This document shows, one piece after another, positions 1-10,490 of a stretch of DNA of 20,962 nucleotides. A program made the translations under genes and the position numbers. The notes under the pieces were generated by a model, which was not told the origin of the DNA, searched no databases, and saw nothing but the letters and a program-made list of their open reading frames with translations. Source of the DNA: Hypsibius dujardini (lineage: Eukaryota; Tardigrada; Eutardigrada; Parachela; Hypsibiidae); NCBI GenBank assembly GCA_001579985.1, contig LRSR01001920.1, positions 1-20,962 on the forward strand, read 5' to 3'. Position 1 is the stretch's first letter. Every line of letters begins with the position of its first letter.

Positions 1-300
1 TCTCCGATTGGTGTATATTGGAGGCGTTTTACCCAATAATGCACCCCAGCTGAGTAAACTGAATGCTCAATTACACCGCGAGCAGAAGGTGTGTCAGCAA
101 ACAAAATGTTCAACTGACACCAAATGTCAAACATTTAGCAACGGAGGACGATTCACCTGTCTGCTAATCACAGTTTTACATCGGTTATGGAGCATTATTG
201 CAGTAGTTTTTTCTTTTCCTGGTAAGAATTCGTCGAACTGCAGACTTTCGTGCGATTATTTGACATGGCGCACTGCCCCGTTTGAGTATCGTTCCCTAAA
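1..300. other. Region upstream of the chemoreceptor gene, no gene seen
   Basis: No convincing coding segment. An open frame at 8-388 runs into the receptor gene in another frame, has no recognisable features, and is taken as chance. An in-frame TGA at 283-285 lies just upstream of the receptor ATG at 301, so the receptor frame does not extend further back without an intron. No promoter motif was recognised. Confidence 0.5.
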
Positions 301-1847
301 ATGGCCAGTGATATCGCCCACGTTCAAGCGTTTCTTCTGGCCGTTAACGAGGCCACATCACCAGCCAATACCGGGAACAAAACTTTAACATCAAGGTGGT
401 ACAATGGTCTGCTAACGCTCGTTCGCATAACATTCACTCTCGGTAGCATTTCCATCGCGGTGATCGACTGTGCTGACATAATCATGATTTCGTTGGAGTC
501 GGTGAATGAAAACACGCCCTTTGTGATATCGATGGTGCAGATGTTTTGGGTGACCTTCTATGAGTCACGGAGCGCCTCGGTCCTGGCGCTCTTCACGTGG
601 TGCCACCTCGCACGTTGGCGAGCTCTACGCACATTTGTTCGTGCCAAAATGATGGAACCACTTGATCACCGCAATGCGAAACAATCCTCGGATATCCGTC
701 GGCTCTCCTGGATGTTGTTCCTGATCAGTTTCAGTTTGCGCGCATCAAATATGGCATTCAGCTGGCTGCAGACTGAAGGCTTGCTTGAGGATCCTAAAAA
801 CTTCAGTTTAAACCTGACCTCGTGTTATTCTTGGTTCGATCGCTGCGTCAGTCGAGAGACCTTTATCTTGGTGGAGACTTTCCTGGTTGATTGGCCGTTT
901 ATCTTGTCGCAGCAGGTCCTCATTTCCGGCCTCATTTTCGTTTGGATAGCTTTGAAGTCGATGCGAAAATTACGGAGAGAAGTTGCCACCAACTTAACTG
1001 TTACCTCCTCGGATGAAGTTCCCTCAAGCGAGAGGATTGAGAACTGGACGTTGAGCTATGTCAATATGTCACGCTTTGTGCAATACTTCAATGGCTGCTT
1101 CGGACGAATTTTGTTGGTCAGCGTCGGGCTGGACGTGTTGACTGTGTTGGGGGTGTGCGCCAAACTTCTTGCGAGTGGAAAAACTTTAAGCATGATGATT
1201 TGGCTCCGCTACGCTTGGGTTTCCGTTATATTTCTTTCCTACGCAACAATCTGCTACCTGCCATTCATCCTGTTACATGAAGAGGTACGTGTATATTTAT
1301 TCAACAGATATTGGGAAGGTGTTTCATTTTGAACAGTAAGTTCGTTAGTTCGCTTGTCAGTTTGGTTTGGAACGCCAACGATCATTTAAAGTTTCTTTTC
1401 TCCGGTTCACGTTCTTGTTCAGAGCCTTCAGCTCGACCGGATTCTACGAGATTTCGCTTGGACATTGAATGGACACGGAGAGGAACGGAGCATTGTAAAT
1501 ATTATTCGTAATCGCACGGGATGAAAACCTTCGAAAATTTCGATCTTTTAGGTCACGAAAGAGAAAATATCTGCGGATTTAACGGCGCTGCAAGAAAAGG
1601 TCAACAAACTCTCTCTCATCGTGAAAGAGAACCCCCTGACCATCGAGGCTGGTGGACTGTTTCAGTTTTCACGAACATCTCTAGTTACGGTAAGATTTCC
1701 ACTGGCATGCTGACAAACTCCAAGTATTTCCTGAGGTCTCGGCTAAACTTCTTGTTTTTCCTTTCCGCTCAGATCGTGACGACAGTTGTGACGGCCCTTT
1801 TGCTCACAAAAGAAATCCTCAATCGATCTATGCCAGCAAGATTCTGA
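301..1847 (+). CDS. Gustatory-receptor-like 7TM chemoreceptor (four exons)
   Basis: Predicted 422-residue membrane protein of the insect-type gustatory receptor (Gr, 7tm_7) superfamily, expected to form ligand-gated channels in sensory cells; its ligand cannot be read from sequence. Exons: 301-1284, 1423-1494, 1552-1689, 1773-1847. Introns are 138, 57 and 83 bp, begin GTACGT, GTAAAT and GTAAGA, and all are phase 0. The ATG at 301 is supported by an in-frame TGA at 283. Hydrophobic segments fall near residues 38-62, 73-100, 135-153, 192-217, 266-290, 299-326 and 390-412. The C-terminal block around NPLTIEAGGLFQFSRTSL followed by a final hydrophobic stretch is the part most like Grs. The usual TM7 TYhhhhhQF signature is not kept: the matching place reads TALLLTKEIL. 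Length is normal for the family. An orphan receptor of similar topology is the alternative. Confidence 0.8.
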
Positions 1848-4169
1848 CAATTCGTTTCGCCAACTCACCAATTCTATTGTTCGTGTACTGATACTGTTAG
1901 GGCAGTGCTCCGCAGACCACGCCCCACTACATATTTGTGTATGTCATGATTGGATGATGGGTGTGTCTGTGTATTCACTCGGCTCGACGCTCACAACATA
2001 AAATCAGTGTCGCGACTCTCTCGTTTTCGTTCTCTGTCTCGCCTTCGCGCACTCACCAGTTAATAGCTCCTCCATAATGATACTACTGTGTTGTCCTCCG
2101 GTTGCACAAAAACAAGTATGCGCATGCAGTTCCAGTTATGGTAGGCCGATAGAGTCAATCGGTAACTCACTATCAAGCTCAATTAAAAGTTTTGGCTACT
2201 TTGGTCAAACAACAAATGCAAAAGATAAAGATCAGATTTTTATTCGGACAATTCCCTGTTAAAAGTACACGCAGCCGTTACCTGAAAGCTTGAGGGAATT
2301 ATTGCTACACTGATTTCGAGTGATTGAACATCTGTATGCCACAAGTGTCACTGCCCTCTGGACGAGATTTCATTTTTCTAACTTATTGATTGTTGAATGA
2401 TTATGGAAAGCAAATCCCTCGGGAAGTCGCGCTGGCGGTGTGTGATATGCGGAGAATGAAGCTTACTTTCAAGCAGATCGGGACTTTTTCTCGCAAAGGG
2501 TTTTAGTTTCTGTTTTTTTTTCATTTATTAATCTTCGACAGTCTTTTTGAGTTCAGTAATTACTGCGGTGTTGGGAGTTCGTGATTGGTCGGTAGGCGTG
2601 GTTTGCTTGACCAGAAGTGTGCATTTAGGGGAGGAGTGTGAGTTATTTTTTAAGCCGTGAAATGCACGAACCGGAGGACAATTTGAGATTGACTATAATC
2701 GAATTGACTGCACCACAACCCTAGTAAACATGAAAAAATTAAGTACGAAAAGTCATTCGAAAAGTCAAATTTTCACACAAAATTATACGCCATTCCGCAC
2801 ATAATTTGTGAGATCGTTCCTAGGGCGTGTGACCACTCTTTTTATCCGTCTAAATTTATGTGAAGCGATATGTGTGAGCGTTCAAAATTTATACGCCTTA
2901 TTCATTCTTATTCAAAACCCGAGCAGACTTTACGTTTTAATCATTTTAAAACACGGCGAAATAAGTGTCTAAAAATAGTTCTAAAACAGTTTTAGCATTT
3001 TCGCGAAGAATTGCGAAACTTTTGCTTTTACGTTTCACGGCTGTGGGAAGACTGGAACAATATTCAGGCGCTATTATACCTTGGTTCGTCAAGCGTCCGT
3101 AGTTAAAGGTTCGAGAGATTCGATGTTTAGCCCAGCTGAACGAAACTTTTGAAAACAATTCTGGGAATTGTCTTCAAACAAACACAGGTAATAGTTTCAT
3201 AAGTCGTATGACAGTCCACAGAAAGATGAAGGCATTGACTACAACTTTTCCGCCCATCCAGCCCTACAAAGTTAGTAAGACCTGAGCATATTCGTATGCT
3301 CGTACGAAGTATGTATGAAATACGAATTACGAATTACATAAGATTTCTCTAAAAATTTTTATCAGACGCGATATTTCTCCTGCGTGATGTTTTTACGGGC
3401 TGAGAACTGTACACGCGGATTAAAATAAATGCGATTGTACATAATATGTATGGCGTACGTTTTTTGTTGGCCGTACTTAATATGCATGATGTAAGCCGCT
3501 GTTTCTACGTACAAATTTAAGGTGACAATTCGTCCTTAATGTATACGGAAAAAATACTTTTCGTACGCCGGATGTGTAATAGGGCAAGGTCAATGCATCT
3601 GATTCTAGTTATTCTAGTTCTATCCCGATTCCTCAAGGATATCAGCAGTCATTCTCCATGAGAGATTCCTTGTTCGGTCTGGATTAGGAGAGCAACACTT
3701 TCTGCCCGGGATACTGTTGTAATTCGTTCAGATCTTGTACACGTCATTTTCAATACGGTTTCTGCGGATGGTTTCGTTTTACATAGAGGAGTGTCTGATC
3801 CTGACACGTGTTGTCACTCCTTCTACTTATACTTCTCAAATCACATGCACCTCTAAGACAAGCAGCTGCTCCAGCAGAGGCCTCACATTTGACAGCTTGG
3901 CTAACATTTTTTTAAATACGTCTAAACTTGTAACGCCATGGTCGTCTGAGCAAACAGTGACAGTTCACCTCCTCAATGCGAGAGGAGGGACTTATTTTGC
4001 CAAGGCTACTGCTCAAAAAGGAAGACCGTCCTGAGAGCGACGCAAGATAGAACAACTATCTTGCTACGTGATATCCGATCTTCGGCCAATCGAGATCCGA
4101 AACCATACCGCAAACTGATTCTTAATCAAAGAACAAAATCGACTCAATATTACGGCAGAAAACTCGATC
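1848..4169. other. Intergenic stretch, no gene recognised
   Basis: Only short open frames without domain-like composition. A C/T-rich stretch at about 2010-2060 and a segment with several CGTACG- and TACGAATTACG-like words at 3290-3570 may be decayed repeats, but no clear termini were found. No RNA gene was recognised by eye. Confidence 0.5.
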
Positions 4170-4173
4170 TTAA

Positions 4174-5240
4174 CCCTCTGAGTGCCAGTCAGCTTACACT
4201 GGCTTAATTTTTCCTTCAAACTCCATTTGCTCATCGAGCATTTGCACTTTTTTGATAGGGTGTTTTTTCTCACGGTGAAAAATTGGAACTGACTTGAAGG
4301 AAGCCAGTTTCGAAATTTCGGTTTTATTTGATGAACGTTTTTTAATTGTCGTATTTGAGGTAACTTTAAAACTTCCTAATGCCAAGAAGCAATCTCAATT
4401 TTAACCCGTTGAATCCAATTTTGCGAGGCAACGAGCACAGTCGCACAAACCGCCGTCTACGCAAAATTCAGAGAAGAAATCTTCCATTGCTCCATTCAAG
4501 AGGCTCAGAAGATTAGATGCAATTAAAGGCGCGTGGACGGGGGGGGGGAACGAACTGGCCAGAGTTGAAATTTACATGATTGGCCCTTTGCCACTTTCAG
4601 ACCTTAACCCTCTGGTAACCAGTTGTTTTGGGTAACGGATAGAACCGGGTGTAGCAAAACTTTGCTAGATTAGAAAAAGTGTTGAACGATTCCTTGCAAA
4701 TCCTAACGGAATCGTTTGGAAAATTCCCCACAGCCATCAAATGTAACCGTTTCAGTGTTGGCGGAAACCGTGGCGCTGCTGACGAAAAAAGCCGTCAAAG
4801 GAGTGACTACACAGTTACGAAATGTCAGTTACACGTTACTCGCAGTGGTAGCGCAGCGAATCATTTAGGCAAAGTTCTAACCTTTTTCTAATGGTTACTA
4901 ATTTTTTAACTCCACTTGTATTCATTCGAATTTTGCAATACCAGTTTCACAAGATGCCCTAAGGACCAGTCTCAAGTCCCTTATTTTTTCAATACTGAGA
5001 AAAAACATGTCAGCACGTGGGACTGGATATTGTTCGGGCGGTCCAAGTGTTAGCAAGTTGATGCTAAGTAAGTTCCTATCCCTTTGAAAAGTTTTTTTCA
5101 ATTTTTCTTTTCGAATCTAAATAAATATGTGGTAAAAATATCAAAGCAAAATACCGCGAACGAAAAGATCCAGAACTCGCGCTGAAAATCGAATGTGACC
5201 GTCAAATCTAGCAAGTGTATGCTGACTGCTTCTCAGAGGG
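4174..5240. mobile_element. Non-autonomous piggyBac-like element with TTAA target duplications
   Basis: A TTAA at 4170-4173 is followed by CCCTCTGAGTGCCAGTCAGC. The right end reads inward as CCCTCTGAGAAGCAGTCAGC and abuts TTAA at 5241-5244. The terminal inverted repeats match imperfectly over about 35 bp, and the TTAA duplication plus CCC...GGG ends are the piggyBac hallmark. At 1,067 bp with no long open frame it carries no transposase. Further TTAACCC words lie inside at 4401 and 4604, the latter reading TTAACCCTCTGG, suggesting nested or rearranged relatives. A ten-G run near 4540-4549 is inside it. Confidence 0.75.
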
Positions 5241-5244
5241 TTAA

Positions 5245-6195
5245 CGCGCCTTTGAATACGATTGTTTATATTGAGTTATGTGACTAGAAGTTGTTTTCTA
5301 TAAAAACGAGCTTGAACAAATTAATCAGGTGTCCATATTCAGAAATATGGGATAAATATTGAGTCGGGCGGGAGACCCAATTGAGCCTAAATCTGAAATG
5401 GGACACCGTTGATTTCTGGCAGCAATTTATGTTGCATCTCATTGGGAGTTTAAATGTCATTGGCGCTCTATCTGTTGGTTCGTCGAACCCAGGATCGGTA
5501 AATACAAAGCACCAGGTTCGGTATGTAATTTTTCGTTCAGATTCGAGTGGTTGTGCTATTCAAATCTTTCGGACAAAGTACTTTGTATGATTTACATTGT
5601 TGCGGGGTTCGCACTATTTGGTCGACATGTCGTTTTTGTTTATATTGTAATACACTTATACTGGTAACCGTATTACTCGGCGCGCGTTGGAGGAATGATT
5701 GAATTATTATTAACCGACGAGCGGAAGTATCGCGCGCGGGGGTTTTATTTTATTATTAATTTAAGGTTTATTTCCTTGTTGCATAAAAATACGGATTAAC
5801 CTTCCCCTCTTGTACGTGTACAAAAGACACGGTGCATTTGCAGTCAAAACAAAAGCCAATCTAACAAAACCGGTGGGACACAATTATACCAGGAAAACCA
5901 GAGAACGGTTAAAAAAAAAACTCAAAAACAAAGGCAGGGATGGGTGGAAAAAGACGGACTTATTGGTGAAAAGTACCATAATTCGTTAACAGTGATCCGT
6001 TAACTGTTCGCCAATGACGATTAACACCAAGACCGGCGAGCCGGACTTGGACTTTGCAATACCAACTTGCAAAACTTATCACAGTGCTGTACATTTGAGA
6101 TATCAAAGAACAAGGCACAGAGGCATCAGCAGCATCCTTTATCGATCTCGCAAGATGTGGTCTTCTTGGCTATGGAACACGACCGGTCAAGTTCC
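5245..6195. other. Intergenic stretch, no gene recognised
   Basis: Short open frames at 5381-5590 and 6014-6229 have no recognisable motif, no splice partners and no hydrophobic or repeat pattern. Nothing else could be supported here. Confidence 0.45.
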
Positions 6196-6479
6196 TGTTA
6201 GGTCTACCAACAGGAAGTTAGATAGGTAAAAAGTTTATTAGACTGAAGGTATGGATATGTAGAGATGAGAACTGGAAGAAAGGAAAGAAGTACAACTGCT
6301 GCTAAAACTAATAAAGCATATGATTATGTAGTAAAGTGTTGACTATAGAACTTATAGTAAACAGCACATACATCAGAATAGAGTTAATAGGGTAGATAGA
6401 GTTACTAAGTAAGTAAGGTATTAACGAGTCAAATAGCTGTGCTGATTGGGTATGAGGACTTGTTGGGCGTGGTCCAACA
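6196..6479 (+). mobile_element. LTR-like repeat, copy 1 (TG...CA ends)
   Basis: Starts TGTTAGGTCTACC and ends GGGCGTGGTCCAACA. It aligns along its whole length with 9843-10158 in the same orientation and, inverted, with the repeat that starts at 20813. Shared stretches include CATATGATTAT, GTAAAGTGTT and AGCACATACATCA-like text. TG...CA ends and a length near 300 bp fit a solo LTR; no protein-coding interior is seen. Flanks TTCC and TCCC are not an exact target duplication, so this copy may be old. A TG...CA-ended non-autonomous DNA element is the alternative. Confidence 0.6.
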
Positions 6480-6829
6480 TCCCACGCTCGTCATTCCTTC
6501 ATGATGGTTGTAAGACACGTCAAGACAGGATCCATTCCATTTGCTGTGCGTTTGTTTGACCCAACATCGCAGTAGGAATCATCATCGAATGGGTCCCCGA
6601 AATTCCCTTGTTACTAATCTGCATTGGGCGTGATTATTGAATTATACAGATTCCAATTCTTGGAATTAATCTTCTCCATAAAAAAACCATTCGTGTAGAA
6701 TTGTAGCTCGCGTGTGTGCGCTTGGCAATGTTTCCCATACAGTGGTCATTCATTAGTAACTTATGCCTGTCAGTGTAATATGTCTGAGCAGTCAGTCAGT
6801 GCAGAGAGAAAGTTCATGTCTAGTGCCTA

Positions 6830-9424
6830 CTAGTTCAAAGAATAAATTCGGGTTATACTGGTGCTGACTGATCGGCAAGACGGACAGCGTTTTTCCGTGT
6901 TGAAAGTTGCCTCCGCGCAGGAACTGCAGAAATGCATGTGACCGCACGGGAGAAAAGCTGTCGTTGGTTTAGCATCGAGGCAGACTGCACATTCATTCCT
7001 AGGCTTGTCTAATTACAAAACAATAGATGCACATAAAAAGTCACAAGCAGTTACAACAGAGGGAATCAGAGCTACGCGGACCAACGGAAGCTTACCATTT
7101 GAATTACCGGCACGTCTATCCCCTCTTGACAAGACGCTATCAATCGGTTTGGAATCTGTAGCTGTGACAACTTGGCTCCGACGAGTGCCACTGAAATTGG
7201 CATTTGATGGTAATGGTACTCGAGGTGAATTCGGGTCCACACTATAACGAGCATACTGACGGTCGAGCTCCCCAATTTGAAATGCGAATCTAGCGGTCGC
7301 CTTCTTCACGTTGCCATGTGTCCCTTCCACGAAAAAGTGCGGCACATTGCTGCCGCCGCCATTGACTGCTCCTGGAGTTATCACCACATTGTGCGCAGTT
7401 TGGATTTCTTTCAGCAAAGCTCCGTCGTTTGCCATAAAAGCTTGGAAGTGTTGTTGCGTGGGGACAAGGATCATTTCCTCCAACGCCGTCGCCAGAATGA
7501 TATCCTGCGCTTGTAACAAGGCTGTTCGGTTGGTTCCTTGAAGAGTATACTTGTAGTTGTCGAACGTGTGGGCCGTCAGGTGAAATTGGGATACGCCAGG
7601 AAGTGTTCGAGCAGTTTCCAGATTTGCCGCGTGAATTGCTTGCCCCAGATGAAGCACGAGCCAATGAGGCACATCTATAGTTAAAGTGAAAATCGACGCA
7701 GCACTCGCATGTGTTGTCATGCCAGGCTGTTGTACTCGTTCTTGTGTGAAGTTCGGTACTGCTTCGTTGTTAAACAAAGAGGTGGATGTGGTTGGATCAG
7801 TGAGCGTCCATGTTCTTGTTGATAAGCTCGGCCGAGTGACCGGAGCTTGAGGTGAGGTCATCGATGGAACTTGATTTAGTTCCTGGTGAGTAGCTACCTG
7901 GTAAGGAGAAGGCTTTTGCTGTGCTGCTGGGTGACGCGTTGCTTCAACGCGTGCGCTATCCAAACAGGCTACTTCGGGCAACTTAGCGCGACTAAGCGCG
8001 ACTTCGTGAAACCGTTTTTGCTCAGCACGAGCTTGTTCTGCCCGAATACCGTCTTGACGAAATTTTTCCAACCGCTCTGCTTCGACGCGAGCAGCCTCAT
8101 CCAGTCGGACCTTTTCTAACCGTTCTGCCTCCTTACGAGCCTTTTCCAAACGCTGTGCCTCCAAACGGCGAACTTCCTCCAGCCGAATCGCTTCCAACCG
8201 AGCCTTCTCAACTCGCTTAGCCTCTTCAGCACGAGCAGCATCTAGTCGAACCTTCTCAACTCGCTTTGCCTCTTCAGCACGAGCAACTTCTAGTCGAGCC
8301 TTCTCAACTCGCCTAGCCTCTTCAGCACGAGCAACTTCCTGACGTGCATTTTCCTCACGGATTGCCTCCAAACGGGTTTTTTCTAAACGAGCTGCTTCCC
8401 GGCGAGCCGCTTCTAAGCGGGCGGCTTCCAAAATGGCTCGTTCCCGCTTCCGAGCAGCCTCCGCTAATCGATCTTCATCCCGTCGGGCCTCTTCCAACGT
8501 CGGAAAGTCGTCCGGCGCTGCAATTTGCGGATATTGTGGTACAGGACTCCAACCACCAAAAACTGATTGACTTCTGTATCGAGTTTCGTAAAGGTCATGA
8601 ACGTCATGTCTAGTCGAAGCTGTGATGTCTGCTACAAGTACGACGGTTCCATCGTTTTCATCTCCGCATTGGTCCTCGGTTAGTTTGCCGTTTGCAATGG
8701 AAAGCATTCGGCCGACAGCGTCTTTAACGTCAGCTGGAAGGCCTTGGACGCGCACAGCGTTGCTGCTGTTGAAGCCGGCCGCGGGACGTAAGACGGACGC
8801 GGTCACGTGATAAGCAGCGCGGACACCGCGGAGTATAGCAGACTGGTTTTCTGTAAACCGACCGAGACCGCCGGCCGGTATGAAGACCAGTTTGGTGACG
8901 ATGGGATCGATCATTCTCACAGCTTTTCTTACAGCTGTGTCGTTCGTCCCTCTGACATTGTACAGACGGTCGTACTTGCTGAATGTTTCTTGGATCGAAC
9001 AAACGCCGGGAATGAGCGCTGCGGCTCGAACGCTTTCCGCTTGAAGGTCCTGTCCCAGCCGGGCGATCTGCTTAAGGGGAATACTGAAAGAAGCGCTGAT
9101 TGTCGGTGACATTACGTCGCCGACTGGACTGGCATGTTTGTTGGTAGGCATAACAGGAGTGCGTCCGCACTGATAGTCCAGCCACATCTGCATTCGTTCC
9201 CGGGCAAGTCTCACTTCGTCCATGTAGCCGATGATGCGGAGAAAGTAACCGGACTTTGGTCGTACAAGGACGACCACTCCACCCGAATATTGTTGGATGT
9301 CTTGCAGGATCAAAGTAAAAAACATGATCTTCTTAGCCTGGTTTAGAGATATCGGGACAAATTCGATAGACCGAGAGCATGCGCCCGTGTTGTCATCTGG
9401 ATTACCAGACGTAAGGAGCGACAT
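6830..9424 (-). CDS. Divergent MEX3-like protein: KH-like modules, long charged helix, C-terminal RING
   Basis: Two exons, 9424-7096 and 7008-6830, joined across an 87-bp phase-1 intron (GTAAGC...TTAG), give 835 residues ending in TAG at 6830-6832. The last exon encodes a RING with ligands C783, C786, C798, H800, C804, C807, C818 and C821. Its text (PCGHMHFC, CPSC, final ITRIYS) closely resembles the RING of animal MEX3 proteins, RNA-binding ubiquitin ligases. The body has KH-like modules near 20-84, 108-174, 176-244, 576-649 and 650-719. The last resembles MEX3 KH2 (GALLKEIQTAHNVVITPG), but no module keeps the GxxG loop. Residues 310-484 are an Arg/Glu/Ala-rich helix. The two middle and two last modules look like a duplicated pair. 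The ATG at 9424 is the first in frame after the stop at 9478-9476; a spliced upstream start is possible. Confidence 0.8.
8165..8308 (-). repeat. Coding minisatellite, 48 bp x 3, in the charged helix
   Basis: Three tandem 16-residue units, VEKARLEVARAEEAKR, VEKVRLDAARAEEAKR and VEKARLEAIRLEEVRR, occupy residues 373-420 of the KH/RING protein. The DNA repeats every 48 bases, so unit gain or loss keeps frame. The wider helix (310-484) shows weaker copies, suggesting it grew by repeat expansion. Confidence 0.85.
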
Positions 9425-9435
9425 CTGTTCGACGA

Positions 9436-10487
9436 TTAGCACGGTTCTGGAATTGAACGGGTTAGCTTGTACTTCTCATCGTATAAGTCGCACACTGGAT
9501 AGTCTGACAGGGCATACTCTTCAACATCATTGGCAACGCCAGGTCTGGTGACGCATGTGCAGTGATCTACTCGAACGAGCGATCCGTCTGGAAATCCGTT
9601 CTTTTCCAGCTGTTGGTCCAGTTGACTTCCGCATTGAACCGTGGCATCTGAATAGATGAACAATTGCACCAGCCTTGAGACGAAGACTCTGTTACCGACC
9701 GACTTAGAAAAGTGAGAATTCCTAGGCCTTACCCATAGAACTTACAATCGAAAGTGTAAAGCCCGTCCGTCAACTGAAGAGCTCGAACTGAGGAGCCTTC
9801 GCGGATACAAGAGCGAGATGCCTGCAGTGAACAAATTTGCCGTGTTAGGTTTACCAACCGGAAGTTGGGTAGTTAACAAGTTTATCAGACTGATAGTGGA
9901 AATAGGTAGAGAGGTAAACTGAAAGAAAATGTAAGAGAAAGTACTTCCTTAAAACTAATAAAACATATGATTATATAGTAAAGTGTTAACTAAAGAAAAG
10001 ATAGTAACTAGCACATACATCACAATTACAGACAAGTAATTAGCTGTCGCAGCAGAATAGGGTTAATAAAGTAGATAGACTTACTAACAAAGTAAGGTAC
10101 TAGTGCTTCAAATAGCTGTAATGACTGGATATGAGGATTTACTGGGCGTGGCCCGACAGCCGTTTAGATTGCATATTTTGAACAGTTTCAATGCTAACGA
10201 TCTACCCGTGAATTGAGACCCAAAAGTAACAGTACCACGCAAGCACTGCAGTGCCAATGTATTTTTTAGTGCTACATGGTAACACTACCAGGCTACCGTT
10301 CTGCTCACCCTTGCAGGAAGAAGTAGGTAATCTCATTAGCACTCTTAATCAATGGAGAATTTTTTCCTCTAGTTCGACGTGCCATCACCGACTTCTTTCT
10401 ATTCTTGGTAATAACTTCGCAATTAAGTAGTGGACTTACCAAGAGTCGCAGGATTACTCCTGGGAAGATGTGGTCACCGTTCAACAT
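9436..10487 (-). CDS. Small OB-fold protein resembling the RPA70 N-terminal domain (tentative, three exons)
   Basis: Hand-spliced exons 10487-10440, 9821-9746 and 9686-9436 give 124 residues ending in TAA. Donors are GTAAGT in both introns; the first intron (618 bp, phase 0) holds LTR copy 2, and the second (59 bp, phase 1) has a weak acceptor. The product starts MLNGDHIFPGVILRLL, then shows SSVRALQLTDGLYTF, GSLVRVDHCTC and YPVCDLYDE. The order strand, L-x-(S/T)DG, GS-x-VR strand, final acidic strand resembles the RPA70 N-terminal OB domain, a single-stranded-DNA-complex module that binds checkpoint proteins. That assignment is inference. The stop lies 11 bp before the KH/RING ATG. A donor at 9517 and acceptor ending at 9447 (71 bp) would instead join this domain in frame to the KH/RING protein. 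Confidence 0.45.
9843..10158 (+). mobile_element. LTR-like repeat, copy 2, with GCCG target duplication
   Basis: Starts TGTTAGGTTTACC and ends GGGCGTGGCCCGACA. It is flanked on both sides by GCCG (9839-9842 and 10159-10162), a 4-bp target duplication expected of LTR-type integration. It is direct relative to copy 1 and about 30 bp longer. It lies some 20 bp upstream of the splice acceptor of the OB-fold candidate's second exon, hence inside that gene's intron. Having its own duplication, it is a separate insertion, not one half of a pair with copy 1. Confidence 0.7.
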
Positions 10488-10490
10488 TCT

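Noticed and set aside
8-388. 126-residue open frame at the window start
   Set aside because: No motif or composition bias, and it overlaps the first exon of the chemoreceptor in another frame.
7013-7095. Ending the KH/RING protein at the TAA at 7015-7013
   Set aside because: A strong GTAAGC donor at 7095 and an acceptor at 7010-7009 with the same phase lead into a complete RING finger that starts immediately.
7277-9551. Several plus-strand open frames opposite the KH/RING exon
   Set aside because: They are shadows of the long minus-strand coding exon, with no features of their own.
6196-10158. A single LTR retrotransposon carrying the KH/RING gene between its two LTRs
   Set aside because: Copy 2 has its own GCCG target duplication, the copies differ clearly in length and sequence, and no gag/pol, primer-binding site or polypurine tract is seen between them.
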